The translations under genes were made by a program, and so were the position numbers. Of a stretch of 64,000 nucleotides of DNA, positions 45,440 through 57,792 are shown piece by piece; within the stretch, counting starts at the first letter, position 1; each line of letters opens with the position of its first letter. This stretch comes from Dipteris shenzhenensis. Its lineage: Eukaryota; Polypodiophyta; Polypodiopsida; Gleicheniales. The notes under the pieces are model-generated. The model was given only the letters and a program-made list of their open reading frames with translations. It did no database searches and was not told the DNA's origin. The DNA lies in NCBI GenBank assembly GCA_047967505.1, contig CM106541.1; one strand, 5' to 3'.

Positions 45440-46330
45440 CTAAAGCATGGAAAGTGGTTTTAAAGTGCGCTAGGTGAGGAAGAAGAGTTGGATTGGTGGA
45501 GGTTTTCACCTCCATGGAAGTTCAAGGGTTTAGAAAAGGATTTGCAGGGTTTAGAAGAGGGATAGGGTTGAGGAAGCTAACTAAGGGTTCTAGGGTTTAG
45601 AAGGAGTCCAGGGTCGAAAGAGGGTTGCAGGGTTGAGGAGTGGAGAGCTAGTCTCCTTCATTGATTCATGGGATTAAGGGTTTAGAAGGAGGTATTAGGG
45701 CTTAGGAGGAGAAAGGGAGGAAGAAGGAAGGAGGAGGAGGGAGAAGGTGGAGGAGGAGGGAGGAGGAGGAGGAGGAGGGAGGAGGAGAAGGGAGGAGAGG
45801 AGGAAGGAGGAGGAGGGAGGAGGAGAAGGGAGAAGGGAGGAGAGAGGAGGACGAGGGAGGAGGAGGAGGGAGGAGGAGACAGGAGGAGGATGAGGGAGGA
45901 GGAGAGAGGAGAAGGGAGGAGTGCAAGGGTGAGAGCATGCTTGAACACAATCACGTGAGAAATCATGGACACTTGGAGACTATTTGTGCATGAACACCAA
46001 AGTAGTATTGAACACAATGCCACTCAAGAGTGGGATCTTGAATCCATAAAGAGATATTTATACATGAGTGTCCCTTCATTGGTGAAGGTACCTTGTGAAG
46101 GTGCTTGTTAAGCTACTTTTGAAGGTACCTTGGCTTTTAGTATTTCTCTCTCTAGATCTAGATTTTGCAAGTATGACCAGATATTTTCTAGAGAGGATTT
46201 TGGCTATCCTCGTCCCACTAGATTTCTCAAGTTGTATTCCAAGCTCAAGATATTACAAGCGGAGCTTTGCCACTACTCCACACACGCATTGATTGGACCT
46301 TGGTGCCATAGAGGCAACATTTCCCTAGAC
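45440..46330 (-). mobile_element. Third LTR copy of the 25-kb Ty3 family (diverged)
   Basis: On the minus strand it shares with 25.0-26.2 kb: TCCAAGTGTCCATGATT, ACTTTGGTGTTCATGCAC, a TATAAATATCTCTTTATGG box, and the CTAAACCCT minisatellite (plus strand GGGTTTAGAAG words, 45530-45690). Its right end has GCCACTACTCCACACACGCAT, matching the 31.8-kb copy. A GGA-rich expansion (45705-45930) replaces the CTC tract of the 25-kb copy. No internal retrotransposon sequence adjoins it, so it may be a solo LTR. Confidence 0.6.
45705..45930. repeat. (GGA)n-type purine repeat
   Basis: Imperfect GGAGGA and GGAGAAGGGAGGA units for about 225 bases. Frames read through it on the minus strand are Ser/Leu/Pro runs and not genes. 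Confidence 0.9.
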
Positions 46331-46529
46331 CCGATTTGATTACCCGTCCTTGGGTTATGTTTGGTTATGCAATTACGGCTGTGATGCGGTTGTGGTAACC
46401 CATTTATTTGTGGTAGTAGAGTTGTCGTTGATGATGTATTTTGTGAACTTCTTGGCGATCCTTCCCTGGTAGTGCACGGATTCCATAGTGTCTCTGTTCA
46501 ATTTGTAGGAAGCCAGTATCAATCATTTC

Positions 46530-48352
46530 TTAAAATGGACAAACATATAATCCCTCAAGAGTTATGGATTGTTGAAAGAGGCAACTAGCTTTTTGAGCAT
46601 CTATCAATGCACTCGGATTGAAACTGATAATGGGTAAATGGTCATCAATTGTGAGGGCCACCCCCAGGATGACTACGAGAGCATCACTGTATTTGCTACT
46701 TTCCTTGAGTGTTTGGTCATAGCTTCCTCGCTTCTCTAATGCATGTTTGTTCAAAGCTCTGATTAGTGTTTCTTGGCATGCATGTCCATTGTACCTTGGA
46801 GTATCTATATATGAGGGGCCAATTGTGAGGTGCATCTTCCTTATCTAGATGATGTCGATTGGCATCCCATTTGTAGCAATGGGGTATCGCTTTGAATGTG
46901 GGATGTTCTCGAAAGGATTATGGTGCCAGTAAGTACTCAAGGAGGTACTTTTCTTTGAGAAACTTTGGACTATACCATGATGGTTGTGGTTCCAATTTGT
47001 TGCTTATGTCTGGAGTAATCTACACTTCGAGAATGTTCATGGAAATTCTGTTAAGATCCCATCCTCCTCTTGACTGCATGTCTGGGTGGCTCAGAATATA
47101 TGTCATTCAAAATGATGTGTGGTTGAGGCAATGGAACTGTAGACTTATCAATAGCATTGTCTTGCAATGCTTGAAGGGGAACCCGATCTGGTTAGCTAGT
47201 GAAGTCAATTTGAGAAGTGGATCCCTCTTGGATTTTTACCCTTGAGTCATTCTGATTTTGTTGATGTGGTAGCGATTTCGAACTGAGTTGCATTATTTTT
47301 TGGCATAGTTCTATATTGTCAACCTCAAGATTCTGCTCTGGTTGTACGCTGTTCATGGCATCCACATTAAGTGCAAGTTGGGTCTCTATTTCCCATTTAG
47401 GAGATAAAAGAAATGCATGAAAGTTCTCCATTTCTTGGGATGAGAGGGGTGTAGATACCTCTTCTTGCTGTATTTCACATCCAATGATAATGGCCAATAG
47501 ATGGGCAATGTAGCTCTTACCATTATGGGTTGTGGATACATATTTTGTTAGAAACAAGGATACCTCAATCTTGTATTTTGTCCGTGCCAAAGAGTGTATA
47601 TGATTGAGCATTTCAGCCATAAACTTGGCTACTTCTTGGCATACTAGTTCCATAATCATATCATGGTGTATTCCATTGCATTGGGACTTTGTTGCCAAGT
47701 GGGAACAATTCCTAAAATTTTGAGAATCATGCATCCATATTTTTCATTGGAGATTCGTCTTGTGGCTTTTGAAATGAGAAAGCTTCCTTGATTGTAGACC
47801 TACTGAGGTAGATTCAGATAGGATTTTGATTATGCATGACCATGCCATACTTTACCTTCTCCAACTCCCTGCTTTGATATGAGGTAACGAATTGAATTAC
47901 ATATTTTGTCATAGTAGGTGTTGGTAAGAAGGTTAGCTTTTCAAAAAACGTCCTTAGGACCTTGGCTTGCAAAAAGTTGTATGCATCAACTAAAATGTTG
48001 TAGGTTGTGACATGTGGCCATACAAGCTATATTGCTCTCTATATTGGTGGGTCCTTGTTGGCTTGGGAATCAAGCTGATCTAAGACTACATCCTATATAG
48101 CTGACGATTCTGCATCCTATTCCTTACCTCCTTGGCTAACTCTTGTTGCATCTCTCCTTGGCATGGTGCACCAACTTCCGTATCACTGTCACCATCCAAA
48201 ATTATGATCAGTGGTTGCTTTATTAATGGTTGGCCTAGTAATTCTAGAGATTGTCCTTTAGGTTGGTGATTTGGGGAGGGCTGTTGTTGTTGAGGTTTGG
48301 GCCGTTTGCAATTATGTTGCCTTACCAATTGTGTGGTAGGCCTTTTTCCCAT
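46530..48352 (-). pseudogene. Broken gene of an unrecognised, probably transposon-like plant family
   Basis: Coding text runs on the minus strand. 48352-48086: Gln/Pro-rich start, MGKRPTTQLVRQ and ILDGDSDTEVG. 48020-47800: TYNILVDAYNFLQAKVLRTF, KYVIQFVTSYQSRELEKVKY, STIKEAFSFQKP. 47734-47192: ARTKYKIEVSLFLTKYVST, THNGKSYIAHLLAI and a charged tail. 46835-46530: RYNGHACQETLIRALNKHAL. Stops and frame changes separate the parts. A stretch like QNPI-IYLSRSTIKEAF resembles the N-terminal ITITKSMIENAL segment of the relic at 3792-5600, so a distant relationship is possible but unproven. Function unknown. Confidence 0.4.
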
Positions 48353-49612
48353 ATTGTTGAGCTTCCTGGCATTTCACACATGAATAAGCTTCCAATTGGG
48401 TAGTTCCATGTCCCATTAGTGCATGTTTCTTTTGTGAGTGGGCGAAACAATTCACTGTCTTGTAGCAAGTGTTTCTTGGGGCTTTTATTTGTGCAATTTA
48501 TTTGTGGTGCTCGAAACGTGCGAGTGCTCTATGCATGACTAGTGACACGAAAATTCCTCCTATATACTTAACACAACTTTTTGCATGATTTGCATTCATG
48601 AATAACCTTTCACTAAGTCATGTATATAATGACGACAAAACATTGCTGTTCTAAAAAAATGGAAAACTGGTTAAATATCACTAAGAAAACTACAAATACC
48701 ACCAGTATAACTCACCAAATACCACTAGTAACAAGAAAGAAATAATCGAGAAGTAACCTGCTATCGGAAGCAACACGAATAATATTAGCACAAAATTGTG
48801 ACACATTTTAGCTCGCTACTGACAATAGGCCTAAAACTAGTAGTATTAGTCGTTTTAGAGTTGTTTTATTGCCCATATTTATGCTATACCCACACACCTA
48901 GAGTACTCACATTCTCACAACATTCTCTTTGTTGCATTGTGTCTCTCCATCTTCACTTGTTACAACTCAAGGTGCTTAAGGATTCTCTGAGTAGTGAGCC
49001 CGCACATTGATGCAGGTCATTAGAGAGGGAAAGCTAGCATCCTTCCCTTTGGCACCCTTCATTTGAAGAAGCTCCTCCTGCATTGATGTGCTCCTTGGAA
49101 GCAAACATGTGCAAGGGATAATCAAAATGCCCAAGTCACCACAGGCGATGCTCATGCAACAGGATGAAGTGGCAAGCTTCAATTATGAGAGATCTAGGCA
49201 TGAATTCTCAGATTTTGGTTGAGCTTCAAGGGCGAAAGCCTAGAGGAGAAGGCTATGGTGAGAGAGCATGGCAATGGTAGTGGCAAATGCCCACAAATTC
49301 GTCAAATGCTTTTATGAATCCTACCTACATAGCATCATGCCCATGCTACTATTGTCCATCAAGTGTACGAGAAATCGCCAGTTCATCAAGCATAGGAGAA
49401 ATCACCTCATTCATGTGCAGTTAGAGAAAGTGAAGCTCATAGAAATTTTTGAGATTTCCCTTGGGGTCCATCCTTTGCCACAAACCTCCCTCCATCACCA
49501 CATCTTTGCTTCAGAGCTTCCTCCATCAAAAAATATAGCTTTAAGCCTAGCAAGTGCACACAAAGGTGTTCTGAGTGCCATTACCCTAGTAGCAAGCCAA
49601 TAGCTTGCTTCA
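48353..49612. other. No recognised gene
   Basis: Mixed DNA. Short frames at 48798-49010 (plus), 49182-48976 (minus) and 49268-49603 (plus, 111 codons) have no motif I recognise. Confidence 0.35.
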
Positions 49613-49889
49613 TTTCTTCTTCACTTATTTGAGCCTAGAGTGTACCACTCTATAGCTGGCTTCTATTGATCCCTTACTTGAAGAAAGCAACACCAAACAT
49701 GCTACATGCAAATCAAAGAGAGAGGATGCTAAATCATTGCAGACATAGAGCTACAAACATGCAATACCCTAATGACCATTTTGTGCCAGCAACATCCCCT
49801 TGGAAGTGGGAATATTCTTTAAGATATCCTCTACTAAAGAAGCAAAACTCTTGGGAAGAAGGGAGTGGGAGGGACAATCGTTGAAAGTA
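49613..49889 (+). repeat. Direct repeat, copy 1
   Basis: This 277-bp block recurs at 51802-52068 in the same orientation, about 2.19 kb away. Shared words include CTTCTTCACTTATTTGAG, AACACCAAACATGCTACATG, AGAGAGAGGATG-TAAATCATT and CCTCTA-T-AAGAAGCA. It could be an LTR pair, but no primer site or purine tract was seen. Confidence 0.8.
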
Positions 49890-51801
49890 GAGGTAGTAAA
49901 GGGTTTGGATTTGGTCAGGAGGCAAGAGAGAGAGGAGGCAATGGAAAAGTAGAGCAAGATCGACTTCATGCCAGGGCCAAATAGACCACTCAAACTAGGA
50001 ATTTTGAAAGTTGAAGTGGGGGCAGCAAGGCATCATGTTGAAAGGGTGAGGTTGGAAAGGCTTTCTTATCAAGGAGACATTGAGAAGGCACCATGTGGCA
50101 CATCTCCCAACTCCCCCTCTACTTGAGCTCCTCATGACACGTGGCACAACTTCTCCTTAAGAAACAAAATAGATGTACAGTGATACAAATCTAGATAGAT
50201 TTAGAACTAAATATAGAAGCCTCCCTTGGAATCATCATGAATATGAAGTCAACAATGAAGTAACCCCATGTGCAAAGTCCAAAGGTTCAACTTAAGGAAA
50301 AGCTCAAGAAAAGATGGGTTCTATATTGACCATCACTTAAATGTTTTTTGTGAATGCTTTCACACAACATGTAAAGGTGAAGTACACATGACAATTTTAG
50401 GAGCTATTTATCTTTTACTTCAAAAAATAAGATCAGAATGGTTCCAATGATTTTGAATAAAGTGTACACTAAGGCTAACACTTCATATTTATTGAGTAAA
50501 ACTTTAAAGAAACAAGATTGAACATTATGGACTAAGTTTAGGAGAGTGCTATAATACACGACTAAAAAGTATTGATAAACCTCGAAACATAAAGCATACA
50601 TCCCAAAAACTTTGCTAAGCCATTCCCAAAACCAGAAAAAACAATTTGGAAAGAATCCTTCCAAAATCTCATAGACCGAGCCATTATATTTGCACGTTCC
50701 TCTTAACCTTTATAGATGAATGTCAAAATATGAGTGATATCTTCAAACACACAAAGCTAAAGTAGTGAAGTAATTGAGTCTTTGAATATAAGAGCCATCA
50801 TCAATCTGTCAAGCAATCTTATGACCTATACTTATGCTTAGATGTGAAGAATGAATGCAGCAAATTAGACTATAGGGCATAACTTACCTTAAGAAACTAA
50901 AGTTTGGGTTGCCAAGAAGAGATGCAAAAAGTGCATATCCAGAAATAAAAACTCACTCTAAAACCTAGGTAAAGGTGCTTTAAATCCATATAATTATAAA
51001 TAAGAGAGAAGGGCTCCTCTCCCTCATAAATAACAAAAAATCCTCATTAAAATTCATTCTCTTCACCTCCCCCTTATTCCACTTTTTCATAAACATTCAA
51101 TCCATAATTTGACATTCCACCCAAAGTTTGACATGGTGGTTTGAACGTCTACTCAAAATTCACTCTATTATCTATCCCATCTAAAGTTCTCAACCTATTC
51201 ATTCCATGTCATGGACTCTAAAAGTATGAGATAGAAAACATAATGGAATTCATGAGATAATCAACTTAATGCAATCCATGATCACGAATGCCTCAGTACG
51301 TCCACGGTCATATTTAACTCATCAACACATATTGCTCAGATTTCTTTGTAATAACATCACTGGCTCTTGCTTTAGAGGTCCCTGATCTTCCTTCCATTTG
51401 CAAAATCTTAGCAAGAGCCATACTGCTCCTTTAGCAATAGGAGACCATACATCTTCTACTTTTATTGACTGCTTTGGAGAAAATTTCAAAATCTCCGACT
51501 TTTATCAATCGCACTCTAGCTTTGAAACCAAATTTCAAAACCTCCTACCTTTATTGATCGCATTCCGGCTTTGATTATATACAGAAGAGTTAGAAGAGTA
51601 AATAGACCTGCCTTCATCCTGTGTTTGGCTGTGGTTCTTGCTCGGATCTATGGCCGTGGTAGTTGTATTTTTGGTCCTTGACTTGAGCAATGGTGGTTCA
51701 AGATGATGACTACCAATTATTGTCCGTGCTTGTCAAAAAATGTTAGGATAGAAGCTTCATCCACATAGAAGTGGCATGCATGCCTTCCCAAGCACTAACA
51801 C
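49890..51801. other. Spacer between direct repeats; no recognised gene
   Basis: AT-rich, with no retrotransposon coding text. A small imperfect repeat (51458-51590) carries three copies of ACTTTTATTGA-CGC-CT--GGCTTTGA at 40- and 50-bp spacing. Confidence 0.4.
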
Positions 51802-52068
51802 TTCTTCACTTATTTGAGATTGAATGCACCACACTGTAGCTAGCTTTTGTTCCTTCCATGCTTGAACATAACAACACCAAACATGCTACATGCAAATAGA
51901 AGAGAGAGGATGTTAAATCATTACGTACATAGAGCTATAGACATATAATACCCTAATGATCATTCTATGGCAGAAACATCCCCTAATATTCTTAAACAAA
52001 TCCTCTATTGAAGAAGCATAGCTCATGGGAAGCAGGGAGGGGAAGAGACAGTCATTGAAAGCAGAGGA
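51802..52068 (+). repeat. Direct repeat, copy 2 (cut by copia-like LTR)
   Basis: Matches 49613-49889 until AAAGCAGAGG. At about 52069 the sequence changes to the LTR-like unit that starts CAGTCCCTACCTGCCGATG. Confidence 0.8.
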
Positions 52069-52071
52069 ACA

Positions 52072-54060
52072 GTCCCTACCTGCCGATGTGCAACTCGGGT
52101 TGGTTGGTTGCCTCTACCTAGTCTATAAGTAAGCCTTCATGGCCTTGCTTGGCCACATGGCTAGCTTCCATTGGCCTACACCTACCTTAGGCAGATATAC
52201 ATGTATATGAGATCCTTTCATGGCCAAATCTAGTGTGCCAAATCTTGCAACCTATTCGCCTTCTTCTAGGTCATATTCCAACTCTAAATTGATTCACCTT
52301 TTGCCTAATGGATTCGCCAATCTGCCCTTGTTCTGACTATTTCTCGGGACTTTCTAGCATCCAATAGCTCCGCACACCTTGTGTAAATAGCTCAATAAAT
52401 ACCTGCCTGTCTTGCCCACTATTTGGACTACTCTCAGTCTCGGCCTTGTGTAGATAGCGCATAAATTACCTACCTACCTTGCACTTTGTCAAGTCCACTC
52501 TGAGCTGCAAATCTAGTCCTTTACTTGCTGCATAGGGTTGCATGTGTCTTGCAATAAATTTGCCTCCGATCTATGTTGATCTAGCCCTCCAAAGGGCTTT
52601 TGACATGCCAAGTATGTCCTTAAAATTGTGCTGCCTACATGGCAGCTTGTTTGCAGCCCATTGGCAGCCCCTTCTCTATGGTTCTCTCTAAAAGCTTGCT
52701 GCCAACATGGCATCCTAGGTGCTACCCATGTGACATCCCCTCTTCATGCTTTTCCTTTTGGCTTTTCTTCCCACATGACAACCAAAGTGTTGCCCATGTG
52801 ACAATTCTAACTCGAAGTCCTCCTCCCCCATGCGATCCTCATATGGGGGCTTACAGTTGGGAGGAGACTTCTCCAACACCCCCTCTCATAGACACATCTC
52901 ATCCCAATCCTAACTCTCAATGAAGAAGCTCCAATCAATTCCACCTCAAAACCCTTTTGAACAAAACTAAGCCCCAAAAGCCGACCAAGAGATCCCCTAC
53001 CAGATGACCTACATAGTCCCTACCAACTGACATGCAAGTTGGCCTAGTTGGTTGCCTCTGCCTTGCCTATAAGCAAGCCATCATGGCCTTGCCTAGCCAC
53101 ACGGGTTGTTGCTACTCTACCAGGCCTACCTTAGCCAAATGCATGTGTATATAAGACCTTTTCTTGCACAAATGTGGCATGCCATATACTTCCACGACGT
53201 ATTCTAGCCCTAAATTTGATCCAAAATTTGCTCCATGGAGACGCCTATAATTTGGCAAATCTGCCCCTTTTTTGAATGTTTCTTGGGCCTTTCCAACCTC
53301 CAATAGCTCTGTACACCTTGTGTAGATCGCCTGTAAAATACCCACCTATATTGCCCTCTATTTGGACTACTCTCAACCTTAAAGCTGGTCCTTTACCTAC
53401 TGCAAATGGTCCATGTGTCTTGCAATCATTCTGGCTCTGTCTGAAAGCTTGCTGCCTACATGGTAGCCTAGGTGCTACCCATCTAGCAGCCCCCTCATTC
53501 TGGGTTTACTGCCCACATGGCAACCAAATTCTTGCCAATTTGACAATGTGACAAACCCTAGGTTGAAGTGAACATCCTCTCCATTTGTAAGACCCCATGC
53601 CTACCTTGCCCTCGGACTATTTTTACTCTTGGAGCAGGTCCTTTATCTGTTGCAAACAATCGTATGTCTCCTGCAATCATTTCACCTTTGATCTATGCTG
53701 ATAGAGTCCTCCAAAGAGCCTGACATGCCATGTATTTCCTTCAATACGTTTGCCCACTTGGTAGCGTGTTTGCTGCCCATGTGGCAGCCCCTTCTCTATG
53801 GCTTTCTCTAAATTCTTGCTGCCCACATGGCACCCTAGGTGTTGCCCATGTGGCAACCCCCTCCTTCTAGGTTTGATGTCCACATGGAAACCAAAGTCTT
53901 GCCCATGTGACAACCCTAGCCCGAAGTCCATGCACTTGTCATATGGGGGCTTACAAATGAGGAGGTGACCTCCAACACTCCCTCTCATAGACACATATCG
54001 TTTCGATCCCAAATCATCAATGAAGAAGCTCCATTGGCTTCCCTCTTGAAACAATCTTGA
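52072..54060 (-). mobile_element. Two tandem copia-like LTR units (minus strand)
   Basis: Two head-to-tail units start at about 52072 and 53019 with AGTCCCTACC-- and TTGGTTGCCTCT. Each has GCACACCTTGTGTA-AT, TTGGACTACTCTCA, CTGCCCACATGGCA and TGCCCATGTG words, CATATGGGGGCTTACA (52841 and 53941), and then AACACCCCCTCTCATAGACA or the like (52876 and 53975). Read on the minus strand the last is a purine tract followed by TGTTGGAG, as expected for an LTR start. Unit 2 carries an internal duplication (53600-53720). About 150 bp of non-LTR sequence follows each. The same CATATGGGGG word is in the copia LTR at 9.5 kb, so relationship is likely. Confidence 0.6.
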
Positions 54061-54889
54061 AGAATTCGGTGTGGATCTTGATAGCTAGCTTTTCATCCAA
54101 CAGCTCCCACTCCGCCAGGTCTCCCATCCAAGCAAAACTCCCTAGTACATACGTTCACCCATGGTAGCACCTGATGGCCCCACCAACTTCAATCACGTAC
54201 CCACCTTTGACCTCGAGCAATCCAAAAAACAACATTGCCCAATTGTCCAGCTTGAGGTCCTCCAGGCACCATGCTCTTAGAGTTCATTTCAACCCATCCT
54301 CCATTGAGCAAGGTCTGCAACCAAATGACAATTCTAGTACACCTATGTGAACCTGAGCCCCTCCATCTGGCAAGGTCTGCAACCAAATAACAATTCTCGT
54401 ACACCTATCTCAACCTAAATTTCCTCTTTCCCGCAAGGGTACAATCCTCCAAACATCCAAGTAGATTCCCCTGAACTCTGAATCAAGGTCATCCATTAGA
54501 AATGGCCCCCACAAAGGGTATCCCACAACAAAGGCTAATAGTGTGTCCCAAGAATTACACACAAAAGTGTTAAACTACTTAATCCAAAACTTCTTTACTT
54601 CTGTGTACTTCACAATTGTGAATGGGTCTCCTAGCTCCCAGTCTCCTTGCTACCTTTGAGGATAGCAAAGGGTCTTCATCCTCATGAGCTCTTTGTCTAT
54701 TGCTGATGGCCACCTCCTTTGTGCATGTCTTAGTCCTTGAGGTAGGCTACTTGTAGCTCCAATCTACTCCTCAGCAGGTGAGTGAGTAGTAAGGGCCCAA
54801 TAGCCCCTTTAGATAGGGGAAGTCTCTATCCAAAAGTAGCCAACCCAACAGTCCTAGTGGACTGACATCTGCTGTCCAAAAGGTCCAGT
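54061..54889. other. No recognised gene; small duplication
   Basis: A 66-bp pair repeats AAGGTCTGCAACCAAAT-ACAATTCT-GTACACCTAT (54310 and 54375). The rest is unassigned and may be internal retrotransposon sequence. Confidence 0.4.
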
Positions 54890-54989
54890 CCTAAATATCA
54901 ACCAGCAAAGCCGCTACCATCTAACATGCAAGTCGGCTTGGTTGGCTACCTCTGGCTTGTCCATAAGCAAGCCTTCATGGCCACGCCTA
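54890..54989 (-). mobile_element. Truncated third copia-like LTR fragment
   Basis: CTAACATGCAAGTCGGCTTGG and CATAAGCAAGCCTTCATGGCC match the starts of the two LTR units at 52.1 and 53.0 kb. The match ends at about 54989, exactly where the PPR relic begins. Confidence 0.6.
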
Positions 54990-56000
54990 TATCATGATAG
55001 CATTGGTCTCAAAAGAAACCTTGCTAATTTGAGAATGGACCTCCTTTGTGCTGACCTGCAGAGTTGATGTGTTGCCACATGCTTTCAAGATGGCAACAAA
55101 AGTAAAGCCACTTGGTGAAGGACTTTGCTTGCATTTGTGCATAAAAGCTAAAAGCTTCCTCTCTTTCTTATTGTTCTTCACACCCCAAGATCAATGTACT
55201 CTATCATTACAATGAGGCAATTCATGAAAGACACACCATACATCATCACAATGCATATGCATGTCCACCAAAGTGGTTCCCTTAAATAAAATAGATGCGA
55301 AGCCACTCTTAAAAGCTTTGGAGTTGAGGGCTCTACCTTTCACCAAACATCTTGTTTTTTCAAACTTCATGTCAACTCGATTCACCTCTTCTAACACTGC
55401 AAGGCTATTGCAAGCCTTCACTACACCAATGAATGTTTGGGCATTCAGTTAGACACCTTCTGGCTGCATTCCAACATAGAAATTTAAAGAAGTGGGCACA
55501 CACTCTTCCTGCTTGCTATAGCCCCATGCTCATGGCAAACTAAGAAAACACATCAAGATAAAGAAATTGGTTGAAAACCCTCCATGCATCTTCCATGTCT
55601 TCACATTTTATATACATATCCACCAAATTATTTCGCACAAATACATCTAAGAGTAAGCCACTATTTACTACTTGAAAGTGGATGGTTCTAACATTCTATA
55701 GGCATCCTACTACCATGGATTTGTGGTCAAGCTGCTCCCCACCTTTTACTATTGCCAAGGTATTGCAAGCCTTCAATGCACCAGTAGATGTTTGATTATT
55801 TGGATGCAAGCTAGGTGACTTATCTTGCTTGGTATATCCCAAGGTCATGCAATCCATGTAATGACATCATGATGAGCCACAATTGATGGAAGACATGGCA
55901 TGCATCCTCCAAGTTCCATTATAACACATACATATCAACCAAGGTATTTTCCACACTGCCGCTAGACAGGGCTGCGTTATCTAGTCAGACCTATTGAGCC
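54990..56000 (-). pseudogene. PPR (pentatricopeptide repeat) protein pseudogene
   Basis: On the minus strand near 55970 the frame reads SGSVENTLVDMYV, then a broken segment. From 55421 comes MKACNSLAVLEEVNRVD, GTTLVDMHMHCDDVWCVFHE and LPHCNDRVH. From 55181: SPSPSGFTFVAILKACGNTS and VHSQISKVSFETNAI. These are the P, L and S repeat motifs of plant PLS-class PPR proteins, normally organelle RNA-binding factors. It has stops, frame changes and no start, E or DYW domain, and ends abruptly at an LTR fragment. The LKACGN and VFHELPHRN wording is common in fern PPR genes, which is one reason I suspect a fern. Confidence 0.85.
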
Positions 56001-57069
56001 ATAGTAATTTGTAGATCGTTTAGAACTTTAACATAGATCATGTGGGCTTCGGCAGACTTCTTGTAGAGAGGGACCTTCTCCCTTACTCTGTTACAACGAG
56101 AGAATATTGGGGGTACTCTTGCACTAGATCCTCACTGAACTATGGAGGCTTGAAGCTCTGCTATAGGACTGGAATGTAGGCTCAACAGTTGCTACTAACT
56201 GATGCTAAAAGAATGAGAATGCCTCCTTTTTACAACCTGGAAGGCTCATGTAACTACCATTTGACACTGCAGTAGCTCCCCTTCCCCATTGAAGGGCAAA
56301 GAGAAAATCTAGGGGGGCTAAAGCAAGGGGGGAGAAACTGTATCCAGGGAGGGATTGCGGAGGAGGGGGGGGTGGGGGGGGGGGGAGGGGGGGGTTATAG
56401 GGTGAAGTTTGAGATAAGGAAGCAAGGTAAAAGATGTTGAAAGTTATCAAAGGGGAGGGAATAGGTATGGGGATCCAAAGCAGAAGATGCTCTATTGTCG
56501 AGTTATGCCTACAAATTGGATCAGGTCAGCACTCCCAGGTCATGACTCCAAATAAACTTTCTTTCTCTACAACGTCAAATAGAAAATAGACATCTATTTG
56601 GGAGTCACAAATGTCTTACCCTCCTTCACCTTTCAATTTCTCTTTCTTGTTTCAAAACCCTATGGCTCCAGCATACTCTATCACTTCTTCCACCCTCCCT
56701 TGCATGAAATTTCAAATGTTTTTGAGACCTCAAAGCTTACCGGCCACCTCGCTTCCTGCCCTTTGTCCTTCCCTTTGCTTTGATGCAGCATCGCACCTTC
56801 TTCCCCTTCCATACACTCCAAAAAGGTCCAAAAACTTGGACGTTTAGGATCTACAGCAGTAGACCTTTTTCCACACTACCATTAGATAGGGCTTTGCTAT
56901 TGCTGGTGATTTTGTGAAGTGAGGATGCTTCCCTGTCTGCTCTACTCTCGGCTACCTTTTCCTTCGCTACATCTGCTGTTGATTCCAGGCCCATAGTTTG
57001 CTACCATGACACCATTTGATCTCCCCGTTTTTGTAGCAATAGCCATCACCATCAAGCACAAACAATAAT

Positions 57070-57071
<2 letters not shown>
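56001..57071. other. No recognised gene; G-run at 56362-56394
   Basis: The plus strand holds G8 TG-type runs up to 13 G long at 56362-56394, able to form quadruplexes. A short copy of the PPR-relic edge (CCACACTACCATTAGATAGGGC, in two parts, near 56870) recurs from about 55950. No convincing coding region. Confidence 0.5.

Positions 57072-57119
<48 letters not shown>
57072..57119. repeat. (CT)24 microsatellite
   Basis: Twenty-four uninterrupted CT units. Confidence 0.95.
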
Positions 57120-57121
<2 letters not shown>

Positions 57122-57792
57122 GATCGAGGGGCTGAACGAAGGTAGGAGAAAGGGGAGAGGTGGGCTCCCTTCAATGCCTTCCCTCCACTCCCAGTTAGCT
57201 TCCCTCCCGCAAGCTCTCCTCTTGTCAACTGTGCGACACGTGGTGCACTCTAGTCTCAACCATGCAACACGTGGCAGTTGAAGGCTCTGTCCTTGAATAT
57301 ATAGTAAGATAAGAAGATAAGATAAGATAAGAAGATAAGATGAATGGTTGGCTTCCCCAAACTTGCTTCCCTAGCGACTTCAGTTATAGCTAGGCAATTG
57401 GCAAAGCCAAAGGATTTAAGGGTTCATAGTGATACATAAGTCAGTGTCTTAATCCGATAATTTCACCAAGAGATCTATCCCCTCCACATGGGATATACTT
57501 GTTGGTGACGCAATACTTATTTTCACATGCCATCACAATGGCATGTTCTACAACCCGTCTTTGATCAAAGATGCATCTTCAATCAAAATACCATTACAGA
57601 ATAAAGCCTACATGTCTATGCCAAAAAAACAAAATGATTGTCATGCCAAATGCCTTAGACATATTACAAAACATGAACACTTGTCCCTTGACTCCCAAAA
57701 CAGCATGTAGACCTTATTAAAGGTAGGCACACCGAGGCTAGCACATTGAATGGGGAGGGTGAGGCCAATAAGCTAGGGTTAATGACATGCTC
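57120..57792. other. No recognised gene
   Basis: A short AAGATAAGATAAG repeat lies at 57307-57342. Nothing else stands out. Confidence 0.4.

Noticed and set aside
45682-46023. Ser/Leu/Pro-rich minus-strand frames
   Set aside because: Products of the GGA repeat inside an LTR copy, with no motif.
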